56,998 nucleotides of DNA from Neocallimastix lanati (nom. inval.). Its lineage: Eukaryota; Neocallimastigomycota; Neocallimastigomycetes; Neocallimastigales; Neocallimastigaceae. The notes under the pieces were generated by a model. It saw only the letters and a list, made by a program, of their open reading frames with translations, was not told the origin of the DNA and did not search any database. Every line of letters starts with the position of its first letter. Within the stretch, counting starts at the first letter, position 1. The position numbers and the translations under genes were made by a program. The stretch spans positions 637,501 to 694,498 of the forward strand of contig JACVTC010000100.1 in the NCBI GenBank assembly GCA_016946835.1, written 5' to 3'. Positions 1-11,534 of the stretch are shown here, in pieces.

Positions 1-1293
1 TTAAAGAACTTTTATTTTTACCTGTGTTAATTATTATTAACGAAAAGAAAAAAAAAAATAAAATATTTCTTTTATTATAAAAATTATTGAATAATTGAGT
101 ATTGAGTAAAAAAGAAAGAAAGTAAAAAAAAAAAAAAATAATCATAAAAAAGAACTTACTCCATAAAATTAAGTAATGTATATCTTATTTAATAGATTTT
201 AATACTGATCTACTTAAGGATATTGCTATGATTTTAAACTCTTCCTGGCCTTTTTTTTTTTAAAAAAAAATTTTCAATTATATACATGTTATATTTTATT
301 ATATTTAAATATATATATATATAAAGAAAATAATTTTTTATTGTTTTTTTATTTTTTTTTTTTTTTCATTTTAATTTTAATTATTATTATTTTTATATAT
401 TAAATATATTGTATTATAAATATATATCCATTAAAAAAAATAAAAAAAAATAAAAAAAAAAAAAAAGCAAACTACTGTCAGTGAACTCTATAAACATCCT
501 TCTATAAACGGCATTTTGCTTTACCATTGTAATAAACTGAAATAAGCTTAATTACTATATTATTAATTACTATTTCTATTACTATAAAAGTATTATAATC
601 ATCTTTAGAAACATTGTTAATTTCTATAATAAATATCTTATTCATAATATTTTATTAATTACAAATCTATAACTATCATTATTACTATTATCATTATTAC
701 TCTCATATTCAAGTTTCATGAATTAGTATTTATTTATTTTATTCATAAAATTTAAAATAGGAAAGTAATATTATTATTATTATTATTATTATTTTAGTGT
801 TTAATTCAGTGGAAATAAAAAAAAATAATAATAAATAAATAAATAAAACTTTATTATATAACATATATTAATTGCCGTTTTTAAAATTTTCTATACTTAA
901 AAATTAATAATATATTTTTTTAACAAAAAATATTTTATTAATAATATTAATAATATGCAACGTCTAAAAAGAATATATGTATATATATATAAATATATAA
1001 AAATATAGAGTATCTTTATCAACCAAATGTCAATTTATTCCTTAATATAGGAATGAAATAGAATTTAATAATATTAGAAATAAATAAACAATAAAATTTT
1101 TAGAAAAAATTATAATTAAAATAGAAATAAAATAGAAATAGAAATAAAAGTCTTTTGTATGAAGGAGTATAACCATATAGATAATTCTAATAAATTAGCA
1201 TATTAAAAAAGATACTTAAATATTTATAAAAGAATGTGTTTTCATTTTAAGATATGACTTTTTTTGTTTATTTATTTTTTGTTTTTGTTTTTG

Positions 1294-1328
<35 letters not shown>

Positions 1329-3566
1329 TAGAACAAAATAATACTAAAAGAAAAAAAAATTTAATTATATAATTAAATGATTTAGAAAAGAATATACTTT
1401 TCTCTATGGAGATATTAAATATAAAATATTTATTTATTTGTTTATTTAATTTTGTACAGGTTAAATTTAAGTCAAATAATTTAGAATTCATTCTATTAAA
1501 AGAACTAAAGGCAAAAATATGAATTATAAAAAATAAAATAAAATAAACATAAAAATAAGCATACTTAAAAATTTAATTAACCTTTTTTCTGATAATTAAG
1601 AAACTAAAAAAAAAAAAAAATTAGATTAGTAGTAATATCATTATTATTTATTACTACGTAATAATAAATAATGATAATAATAAAACAGAGAGAAAGAGAA
1701 AAAGATAATTAAAATTTAATAAGATATGAAAAGATAATTAATAAAATAATAAATAAATAAATAAATAAATAAAATAAATAAATAAATAAATAATATTTTA
1801 TTAATTAATGTCAATTTAAAAAAAAAAAAATGACTATTATTTTTTAATATTTTTTTTTCTATCCTAATATATAACATTTATATTTATATATATATTTTGA
1901 TAAACCTTTTTATTATTAAGGTTTTAAAATCTTTTAATAGAAATGTAGCCTTTATGTAGAAAACCCTAAAACATAGCAATTAGACTTTGCCACTACAAAT
2001 TGATTTTTCTCTCCCAAAGTTAATTAATTAAGGTTCACCAGCTATTCCTTTTATTATGGCCATTGCTGTTTGCTTTAAGGATATATTGTATTACTTATTT
2101 ATTCTATATTTATGAATTTTTTTCCTTTTCTTATATAAATTAGTAAATAATTCAGTTAAAATTACTTCTTCTGTTTATTATATATATCTACACTACATAT
2201 TATTATTTAAAAAATTTAAATAGCTTCTTTTTTTTTTTTTTATCTATTTTATATAATTTAAATTTAAAAAAATTTTTTTTATACACATAATAAAAAATTT
2301 TATAATTTTATTATAAAAAATTTAATAAATAAAACTCTAATTCTATTTATTTATAAATAATTATATATTTCTATATTTAAAAATATATTTTTTAATTATT
2401 TATTTTATATTTTATATTTTTTAAATAATAATTATGAATTATTAATATAAAAAAATATTTATATCATCATTGGAACAGCCATTTCTTCTTTCCTTTTATA
2501 GTCAAGTATAAAAAAGGAACAAGTTCAAATGGATATTTATTGATCATATATTACTATGTACTTTTATATATATCAATGGATAAATGAAAAAAAAAAGGAA
2601 AAATATGATTTTATATTAAATAAAGTTTAACTTTTAAAAATTTAAAATAATAAATAATAATAATAAAAAGTGACAAGTGAAAATATTATTGTTTTTTTTT
2701 TATTGGTTAAATTAAATTAATCATCACAATTAATTCTAATATATTATTCTCATATATTTTTATTATAAAATAATTATTTTTTTTTCCAATTCATCGTTTT
2801 TAAAGGTTAATTGAAATTAATTAAAAAAAATAATTATATACATTTTATTTAATTAATAAATAAAATGAATAATAATTAAATAAATTACTAATTAACATTT
2901 TATTTAATTCCTTTAATATCAACTAATTATTATGAGTCTATTTAATTTGATTTTAGTCTACCGAAGATTATTTTTTAAAAAATTATTATTAAGAAATAAA
3001 TATAAATAAATATAAATATAAATATAAATAAGCAAATAATTATTGGAAAGGTGATTAATTTTTAATAGTATATATAGTATATGTGCATATTTATAATTAA
3101 TTTCAGTTTTAAATTTGTTTTAATCAATTAGATTTAAAAAAACATATTAATTATTTAAAAAGATTTAGACCATTTTAATCTATATCAAACAATTGCGTGT
3201 ATTTTCATTATTAATTTTAAAAAATTTATATATTTTACTTTTTAGAACCATGAAAAAAAAAAAAATTAAAAGTATATTTATACTATTTATAGTTTAATAT
3301 ATGATCAAAGAAATATAAATTTTAATATATATATAAATATATATAACAAATATAAATAAATAAATAATTCATATCAATACCTTTTTTTTTTTATAACCAA
3401 GTTAATATATATTAACCAACAATAACCACATGAATTATTATACTAATAATAATAATAATATAATTATAGAAATACTACTGAATTATGAATGCTAATTTTT
3501 TATTTCAATTCTATAGTACTTTTTTTTTTTTTGCATAATTTTTTTAAAGTAAAATTATTATCAGTT

Positions 3567-3614
3567 TTATTAGAATAATACTTATCTATCTATAGATAAG
3601 TATTATTCTAATAA
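3567..3614. repeat. Perfect 23-bp inverted repeat (hairpin/cruciform)
   Basis: Arms 3567-3589 and 3592-3614 are exact reverse complements separated by two bases (CT). The arm core reads AATAATACTTATCT on the left. There is no coding sequence nearby. It could be a cruciform, a small hairpin RNA or a remnant of a foldback element. Confidence 0.85.
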
Positions 3615-4180
3615 TAGATATAATATTATTGAATAATTATATGGGGCTAGAGATTAAGTAAATTAATTAATGTACTCTTAATACAATAATTAGTTTATTA
3701 TCTATTTAAATAATTTTATAATAAAAAAAAATTTTTTTTAATCTTAATAATATTATGTATATACAAATATTAAATTTTTTTTTCATTTCAAAAGATATTA
3801 TATATTAAAATATTATTGGATAACTAAATAATGGATCATCCATTCATTCAATGGTTCAAATCAAACCCATATTTGTAAAATATAAAAAAAAAAAAAAAAA
3901 AAGAGTGTAAAAAAAAATTATAAAATAATTACTTTAAAGAAAAGAAATGTATATAATTAATATTTAAATTTATTTATTTATTTTTTCTTTTTGACAAAGA
4001 AAATTATTAATTATTAATTGAATTACTTTTATACTATTAAGATTAACCTCTATTCAATTAAGATTTTAGATAAATTAAAAAATTCATTTTTTTCTAAAAT
4101 ATAATGACTTTATAATCAAAAGAAAAATTAAAAAAAAAAAAAAAAAAAAAAATAATGTTATAGTAAATTTAACTTTATAA

Positions 4181-4234
4181 TTCATTTAAATTATATGTTT
4201 CATTTAAATTATAAATTTCATTTAAATGATAACG
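4181..4234. repeat. 18-bp unit in three tandem copies
   Basis: Three adjacent copies of TTCATTTAAATTATAAAT-like units (4181-4198, 4199-4216, 4217-4234) differ by only a few bases. It is a small minisatellite in intergenic DNA. Confidence 0.8.
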
Positions 4235-6296
4235 TTATTTTTTAAATTTTTTTTTTTTTAAAAAAAAAAAAGCATTAAAGATTTATAAAAATTCCATTAT
4301 TTTTTTTATTACGTAAGATTGAACATTAAATCTCATGTATATACTTTTCACATAATCAAATAAAATCCCAAACCATACTACCAATATATATAAATATCGT
4401 CTGTATAAAAAAATTTTTTTTCCCTCTGTAATATAAAAATAAACGTTTTAATTTCATTATACCAAATTTTATTTAATTATTTTATTTTTATTTTTTTTAT
4501 TATTGTTATATAATTTTTTAATAATTATAAATTAAGAATTATATTTTTGAATAAAAGCATATATTATTAGAATAAAATTTTTTTTATTAGTCTATTATTA
4601 TTTTTTTATTATTTTATAATAAATAGCTTGCTTATAATATTATTAAATATAAAATCGATTTATCTATTACAATAAAAAAAAAAAAAACTCATTTTAATAT
4701 TCTCATATATTAATTTTCCTATTTCTAAATTATTTCTATTATTTCTATCAATTATCTTATATAGATTTTATTTTTAATATTTTCATATATAATTTTATTT
4801 ATAATTCAATATTTTTATTTTATTATCCTATTTCCTATTTCCTTTTATTATTTTTTTTTTAATTTTTTTTAATTTTTTAATTTTTTATTCTTGTTTTTTT
4901 CCTACATTTATTTGAATTCTTTTTAAAGTTTAAAAATTTTTATTAAATGAATAATATAAAAAGTAAAAAGAAAGTTAATGCTTACAAAGCATTTTCCTCT
5001 TTACTATATAATATATCTATATTTAAATATAAATTAATTATTTTTTATATATAAAATATTCTCTTGTAAAAAAAAAATTAATAAATCTTTACTTTTATAC
5101 TATAAATGCAGTAAAATATATTGTAATATATGAAGACTGTATATTAATGATAAATCTAATTTTTTTTTACAATATTTTTAATTTTTTTAATTTTTTTTTT
5201 ATTATTACTATTTAAAAATTTATATATTAATAGTAGTCTCTTTTTTTAACATTGCCTATCTTTCTTTATGAAGAAAGTTGAACTTTTTACAATGCTGTAA
5301 ATATATTTACAGTATATTGTCTTAATATATTAAGTTTAAATTGAATAATTTAAATAGATATATATTAAAATGTTATTTATTAATGATTAATTAATCATTA
5401 ATTTATATTTAATTATTTTTTATAATTTATAATTAAATTTTATATATTTAATTATAATTTTTATTTTAAATTTATTTAAATTTTATTTTATATATTTAAA
5501 TATTATATACTTTATAGATTTACATATTATAATTGTTATATTTTATATATATTTAAATATTATATTCTATATTATTTTTATTTAAATATATAGATTATAT
5601 ATTTTATAATAGATTATTCTTATTTTTTACATATAGAAATAATTAATGTTTGTGTATGAATAGTTTTCTATTAATTATTTCATTATATTAATTTTATATA
5701 TAATTATATTAATTCTATATATTATGATTATGAATTAGTACAACGAATAACTTTAGATATTACAAAATTAAATCTAATTTTAATATACGAAATTAAAAAA
5801 AAATTTTTTTTTTTTTTGAACTTTATTTTACATATACAAAGAAATTTATATATTTTGTCAATTAGAATTGAATATAACAATTAAAATATTATATAATATA
5901 AAAATATAATATAAAATCTCATTAATAATATATATTTAAATATATTGATATGTATAGTACATTAATATATAATATTGATTTATGATGACATATAAAAAAA
6001 ATAAAAAAATGAATGTTAATTCTTTTATTTATTTAGTTAATTATTGATATATTAAGAATTATATTAAATATATATTGGAATCAATATGGAATAATATTAT
6101 TAATCTTTTATTAATTAAAAATTAAAAAGTAAATAAAATAATATAAATAAATACATTAATAAATAAATAAAAAAAAAAAAAAAAAAAGATATAAAAAGGT
6201 TTTAAGATTCTCAATTATTTAAAATTTTATCTTTAGAATATATTTGAAATTATTAATAAGATTTATATTTTAGATATTTATACATAAACTTTAAAG

Positions 6297-6761
6297 GTAA
6301 GAATATTAAAGGCAACATAAAGTAAATCTTTCTTAAAGAAAAATAATAGAAATGAAAAGTTTTTTTGTTTTTATACTTTTTGTTTTTTATTTTTTTTATG
6401 TTTAAATATTATTGATAAAAATAAGTGAAAATTGTTAGTTAAAGCAAAAAAATATTTTTTATATGAAATAAGAATAAAAATAGTTTTATAAATAATATGA
6501 AAAAAAAATTATTATTTAATTTGATTTTAGTTTTTATAAATTTATTTTTTGTTTAATGATAATAAAAGTATTTATATATAGCAAATAAGATATTGACTTA
6601 AAAGAAAGCAAAATATATATAATAGTGATACTTATTAAAAATATTATGTTTATGTATTTTTACTTAGTTAATAGTAAATAATTAAGTTTATTTTTATTTA
6701 TTTCTATTAATATTGGAAAATTTATTAATATTTAGTTTAAATTATTTTTATTATTTTATAG
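6297..6761 (+). other. Possible 5'-UTR intron of the ATPase-fold gene
   Basis: A GTAAGA donor at 6297 and a TTTTATAG acceptor ending at 6761 bracket about 465 nt, finishing six bases before the ATG at 6768. A leader intron just before the start codon would suit a gene whose codon use suggests high expression. There is no transcript evidence here, and such motifs are common by chance in AT-rich DNA. Confidence 0.3.
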
Positions 6762-6767
6762 TTAAAA

Positions 6768-7628
6768 ATGGCCGCTGTTCAAAACGAAATTGTCAACATT
6801 AACAAGTTCAACTTTGCTAAGCTTCCACTTCTTCCAAACATTGCTATCATTGGTAAGCGTGCTCTTGACAAGGCTTCCCTTGTTCACGATTTAATGCACC
6901 AACTTCATGACACTCACCACTACTACTCCTCTATTGTCTTCGATCCATTCGAAGCTGCTGATCCATTCTTCTCTAGTTTCGTTCCATCTTCTAACATCTT
7001 CGCTGAATTAGATGCTAACGTTCTTGAAGAAGTTATTAAGACTCAAAGAGCTAAGGCTGATATCTTAAAGCACGCCATCGGTATTAACCTCATCAACCGT
7101 GATACTCCAGTTAATTTCAACACTGTTATTGTTATTTCTGGTGCTTTATTACACAAGAATGTTGAAAACCAACGTGTTAACGCTCTCCTTCGTGAACTCT
7201 TATCTCAAGGTTCTGAATTTGGTGTTAGTGTTATCATTACTGCTCGTCACCTTAGCCACATTTCTCCAGCTCTTTACGAATTCTTCGATTGGGTCTTCGC
7301 TTTTGAATCTAGTTCTGACTTAGAAAAGCAAAAGTTATTCGAATTCTTCGGTGGTAACCTTGATGCCGCTCTCTTCAGAGAAGTTTTAGAAGAATCTACT
7401 TCCCTTACCAGAAAGTGTCTTGGTATTCGTTGTACCGGTTCTTGCTTAGCTACTGGTAACGCTCAAACTCAACTTTACTGGTACACTCCAGAAGCTAATG
7501 TTCCAAAGTTTGTCTTTGGTAAGAAATACATTTTACCAACTAAGGCTGTTCCAAGAAAGGCTGCCCTTATCAAGAGTGAAAAGAGTTCTGCTCCAGCTTC
7601 CCCATTAGTTGTTAAGTTATTAGCTTAA
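6768..7628 (+). CDS. Divergent A32/FtsK-HerA-like P-loop ATPase-fold protein
   Basis: This intact single-exon 286-aa protein has the layout of the packaging-ATPase branch of the FtsK/HerA family known from nucleocytoplasmic large DNA viruses. It has a loop after a hydrophobic strand near residues 24-38 (GKRALDKAS), a second hydrophobic strand at 118-128 (NTVIVISGALL), then a helix leading to SVIITARHLSHISPAL (154-169) and DWVFAF (174-179), which looks like the sensor and C-terminal strands. Both nucleotide motifs are degenerate: the Walker A region lacks the second Gly and the Ser/Thr after Lys35, and the Walker B strand ends in Ser-Gly instead of acidic residues. It may therefore bind poorly or be catalytically dead. 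Codons are strongly biased to GCT, GTT, CGT, AAG and TTC, unlike most neighbours, which suggests high expression. The family call rests on motif pattern only; an unrelated P-loop-like fold is possible. Confidence 0.6.
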   Translation: MAAVQNEIVNINKFNFAKLPLLPNIAIIGKRALDKASLVHDLMHQLHDTHHYYSSIVFDPFEAADPFFSSFVPSSNIFAELDANVLEEVIKTQRAKADILKHAIGINLINRDTPVNFNTVIVISGALLHKNVENQRVNALLRELLSQGSEFGVSVIITARHLSHISPALYEFFDWVFAFESSSDLEKQKLFEFFGGNLDAALFREVLEESTSLTRKCLGIRCTGSCLATGNAQTQLYWYTPEANVPKFVFGKKYILPTKAVPRKAALIKSEKSSAPASPLVVKLLA

Positions 7629-9261
7629 GCGACTTTCAAAAATTTTTTATTTAATAGAATATCTATACACTATAGATAATAGAACTATATATGCATTCCA
7701 TTTATTAAATAAAATATAAAACATTTTTTATTTCTTCAAAAAGTTATATAATTTACTTATATAATTTTATTGAATACTATATTTAATATTTTTTTTTAAA
7801 CAATTTAAAGAATTTTTATTTTGTTTAAAGAAAAAAAAGATAAATTTATTATCTCATCCTTTTTATTAAAAAGATACATGAAAGTAATTAATTTATTTAA
7901 ATACAAAATTATGCAATAACAATAGATATTTCAACATATTCTATATTTATTATAAATTAATATTTTTTTTTTCGATTATTTCAAAAAAAAACAACATATT
8001 TTTTATTAAAATCGAATAAAGGATAAAAAAAATAAAAATAAAACAAATATAAAAAATAAATAAAATAAAAACTTTAAATACAAAATTTAAAAAGTTAATA
8101 AGAAAAATAGTAATCTATAACAAAAGAGAAATTAAGCAAAAATCAAAGGAGTTAGTGACAAAGACAAATAAAAACAATAAAGAAATAATATTAAATGAAG
8201 AAAGAAGTAAATGAAAATGAAATTTATATAATAAAGGGTTCAATCTTTTCTTTTAAATACTTTAGATAGAAAGAAATAATGACAAATAATTTTTTTTTTT
8301 TTAAAAAAAAAGAAAAAAAGAATGAATTTGACAATATTGTGTTAAATGTAATAAAATATTTAAAATAATTATAAAGGATAATTAAATATAATTTATTTAA
8401 TTTACATATTGATAATTGAATAAATTATTGTTATTCTTTGTAGTAATTTTATAATATAATAAAAATACATTTGACATTTTTTTTTTATTATTATATAATT
8501 TATTAAAACCAAAATAACAAAAAAAAAAATTATTAGAGATTAAATAAGAGAAAAGATGAAAGAAGAAAATTATGGAAGAATGAAATTTTAAAACAATATA
8601 CTTTAAGGTTTTATTCATAAGTAATTAAAAAAAGAATTTAAAATTAAAAAAGAATAATTAATTTTTTATGGTTTTCAAGAATAAAACTATTTATAAATTT
8701 TTGGAAATTGTAAAAATTAATATAATATATAAAATAATTTAAAAAAACAACAAACAAAAAACAAAAAACAAAAAAGACAATTTTATGAATAATTTAATAA
8801 ATTTTTAAACTAATACAATAAATTTTTTTTTTATAATAATGTAAAAAGAAAAAAATGTATTTAAGAAAAAAAAAAATCCCTATTATAGAAAAGGGGAAGA
8901 AAATGAAATTTTTATATATAAAAAATAATAAAAAATAATAAAAAAAATAATAATTAAAAAAAAAAAAAAAAAAAAGAAAAAAGAAAAACGTATAAATATA
9001 TATAAAATATATTTTATAGTTATATATGATATGTGTTGGTGTAGTTGTTGGTTTTTTTTTATTCAAACTGAACTATTTCTATTATTTATTTTATTTTATT
9101 TTATATTATTTTATTTAACATTAAGATATGTTTAAAAATATAAACATTTTTATATAAATATTTATTAATAGTAAGTTTTAGTATGCACATAATTGTTTTA
9201 TATATATATAATATTTTACAAATTAAAAATAATATAAGTAAAAAAAAAAAATTATATTTTA
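7629..9261. other. Intergenic AT-rich spacer
   Basis: Nothing coding is visible. The sequence is A/T homopolymer-rich and separates the ATPase-fold gene from the LINE cluster. The first LINE-like residues (zinc-knuckle start) appear near 9262. Confidence 0.6.
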
Positions 9262-10067
9262 ATTACCTTGAACCCTGTTGTGGCGAAGATAAACAATCTT
9301 TTGAACATTGGATTTTTAAATGCGATGCTCTTGCATCTTTTAGATGGAATTCTTTAAATTTCATCGATGATCTCTATGTTTTATTCCTTAGGAAGATTAG
9401 AGCGTTTAATCCTCTTTCTTCCTATGACTCTATTTCTAATTTTGAAGATTATATCAATCATTATATATATTTGTTCCTTCTTGGTGGGACTTTAGTTTTA
9501 AATGAGCTACATTTCGATAGTGGGGAACAGAGACAATTAAATGAACTACTTTTCAAAGGTTCATCTGAGTCACCTGTTCCAAAAATTGTGGGCTTGGCGG
9601 AATTCTTAACAAGTGCAATACCTATCATTAGTAGTTCGTTTGAGCTATTATTTGATAGGTATTGCAAAATACCAAACTTATCCAAGAGCGTCGACGTCGT
9701 ACTGATAAGGCATAATGATAATACAGGATCGTCATCTATTTCTACGAAGGATGAATCTTGCCTTAGTAGTTCAATAAATGATGAATCCGGGGAGAGTTTA
9801 GTGGACACCACACTATCTATTTTAAAGATGTTACTTCTAGGTTTTATTTCTTTTTTATTTGTTAGGAAGGGAAAAATTCCCGCATAGTACAACTTGCCGA
9901 AATACATACATAGTATTTTCGAGCTTTTTTATTTTTTTATTTTTTAATTTTTTTATTTTTTAATTTCAAATGTACTTTTCACCTACATGTATTTTTTAAA
10001 ATAAAATTTAATAAAGTTTTGGAAGTGTATTCTCTTCCCTGTCTAAAAAAAAAAAAAAAAAAAAAAA
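9262..10067 (+). pseudogene. 5'-truncated LINE copy A (C-terminal end plus 3' UTR and poly(A))
   Basis: The open frame ending at 9887 carries only the end of a non-LTR retrotransposon ORF. It has a partial zinc-binding motif (CCGEDKQSFEHWIFKC), comparable to the C-terminal CPCC...H...C of copy C, then the family tail with the KSVDVV segment and a hydrophobic C-terminus. The 3' UTR has AATAAA at 10010-10015 and a 23-A tail at 10045-10067 after the terminal GTCT. The upstream part of the frame (9183-9261) looks like host AT-rich DNA read through. It is nearly identical to copy D (15063-15624), so both derive from the same recently active family. It is dead on arrival: no endonuclease or RT. Confidence 0.85.
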
Positions 10068-10905
10068 TTTAGGAATGAATTTCAAATAATTTTTCTAGTT
10101 GGTATATTGCTCCTTTATATGGTAATCAATTTACATATGCTAAAGGTACTAGATCATCTTGCATTAATCATGTCATCTATAATGAGGCTTTGGCATCCCA
10201 TATTAATAAAACCTCGGTTTGTACTTCGTTTTATGGTATTTCTGATCATAAACCTATTTTACTTTCTTGCAACAAAGTTCTCTCCGATGGTTTTATAAGG
10301 CCTACTAAAGTTTCTAAATGGTCAACTCATATTTGTAAAACAAAAAATTCAAATATTTTATCACATAATTATTTTTCAATCCTAGAAAATGACCTCGATT
10401 CTCATTACAATTCGCTTACGGCTGATGAAATGGTAGAAAAATTTATCAATACAGCAAATAATATCGGGAAAGATATTAAGGCTTTTATTCCAACAAATTT
10501 AAAGGGCTCTGCTTTTCATTGTCCTTATTACATTAAAAAACTATCTCATGAAAAACATATTGCATTTCGGAATATTAAGCCTTACTTTAATTGTGAAAAT
10601 GTTGATAATTACCTTGAACAATTTAATAAATATGAAAAACTTTGCAAATTAATCAAGAAAACAAAGAGCAAATTTCGTTCTGCTAGATTTAAAGATAATA
10701 TAGTAAAAATTTGGTAATTATTTTTTGAATAAAGATTTCAAAAATGGTTGGAGATGTTTAAAAAAATAAAAAAAATGGCTAAACCATCGTATTCATCTAC
10801 CTCCCCTACCCCAATGATGTGGACTGTTTTTCCAGGTCCATGGAGGGTTGATGGAAAAGGAATAACCTATATCAGGTGTACTAATTACAGCTTTCTGTGA
10901 TTCTG
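10068..10905 (+). pseudogene. LINE fragment B (endonuclease C-terminus and linker)
   Basis: Starting directly after the poly(A) of copy A, the frame from about 10110 to 10717 encodes the C-terminal part of an EEP (AP-like) endonuclease: a QFTYAKGTRSSCINHVIYN strand and the catalytic-site SDH (GISDHKPILLS). The linker that follows (ADEMVEKFINTANNIGKDI, GSAFHCPYYIKKLSHEKH) closely parallels copy C at about 12475-12990. It breaks at a TAA (10715-10717); beyond it the homologous frame resumes out of phase (DFKNGWRCLKK), showing indels. There is no RT domain. The 3' limit is uncertain. Confidence 0.75.
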
Positions 10906-11534
10906 ATGATTATCGATGGTTATCCTTTCTAAAGTGGCTTCTAGTACGAAGAGTGAAAACTGGAATACTGGATGACTGTAGAAAGTGAACCTGATGTTTT
11001 ATATTGTTTTAAATTGGATATGTAGTAGCATTGGAGTTGTATAATTAATAATATCATGTAGTTTCTACATATTATCATTGTAATGAATTGTATTTTTTAC
11101 TTTAGCATTATTTTGTATATGTATTTATCTATAATGTTATTTATACTTTCATGTAGGTATTGTAAAATGGAAATGTAGGAGATTGATTCACTCCAAAGCT
11201 TGTGTTTGAGACATTATTTAACGGATGGGAATCTTTTTATAGTTTTTCACAACTATTATTTCATTAACATTTAAATTTTATATTATATATGATTATTTTA
11301 CAGAAATTTTTACATAAAACAGGAATTTATAATTGAAAATCATTAATTAAAAACTAGTCAACACAAAAAGAAAGAAAAACAAACAAGTTTTAGCAAACAA
11401 TATACACTAAAGAGAAGACAACAGCAATAAATTTTTATTTTTTTTAATTTTTTAATTTTTTACTAATTTTATTTTTTTTTTATTTTTATATTACATTTAC
11501 TTTTTATTAATATAGATAAGTTTTTTATTTTATT
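10906..11534 (+). other. Probable 5' leader of LINE copy C, or decayed LINE sequence
   Basis: No open frame is supported. Composition is less AT-extreme than host intergenic DNA up to about 11250, then becomes A/T-rich just before the ATG at 11535. I infer it is the 5' UTR of copy C or the decayed 3' side of fragment B, but cannot place the boundary. Confidence 0.35.

Larger units (their letters stand above)
1..6296. other. AT-only intergenic region
   Basis: No credible coding region is visible on either strand: the only open frames are low-complexity shadows of poly(T)/poly(A). The stretch holds many homopolymer runs, a near-perfect 23-bp inverted repeat (3567-3614), a triplicated 18-bp unit (4181-4234) and one island of more balanced composition at about 1925-2090 that I could not identify as coding or as a known RNA. 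Confidence 0.7.

Noticed and set aside
8794-9066. Phe/Tyr-rich minus-strand frame
   Set aside because: Low-complexity poly(A)/poly(T) translation with no domain or gene context.
9461-9907. 148-residue antisense frame on the minus strand, conserved at 15019-15447
   Set aside because: It is the reverse of the LINE C-terminal coding region; its conservation follows from the two LINE copies being near-identical.
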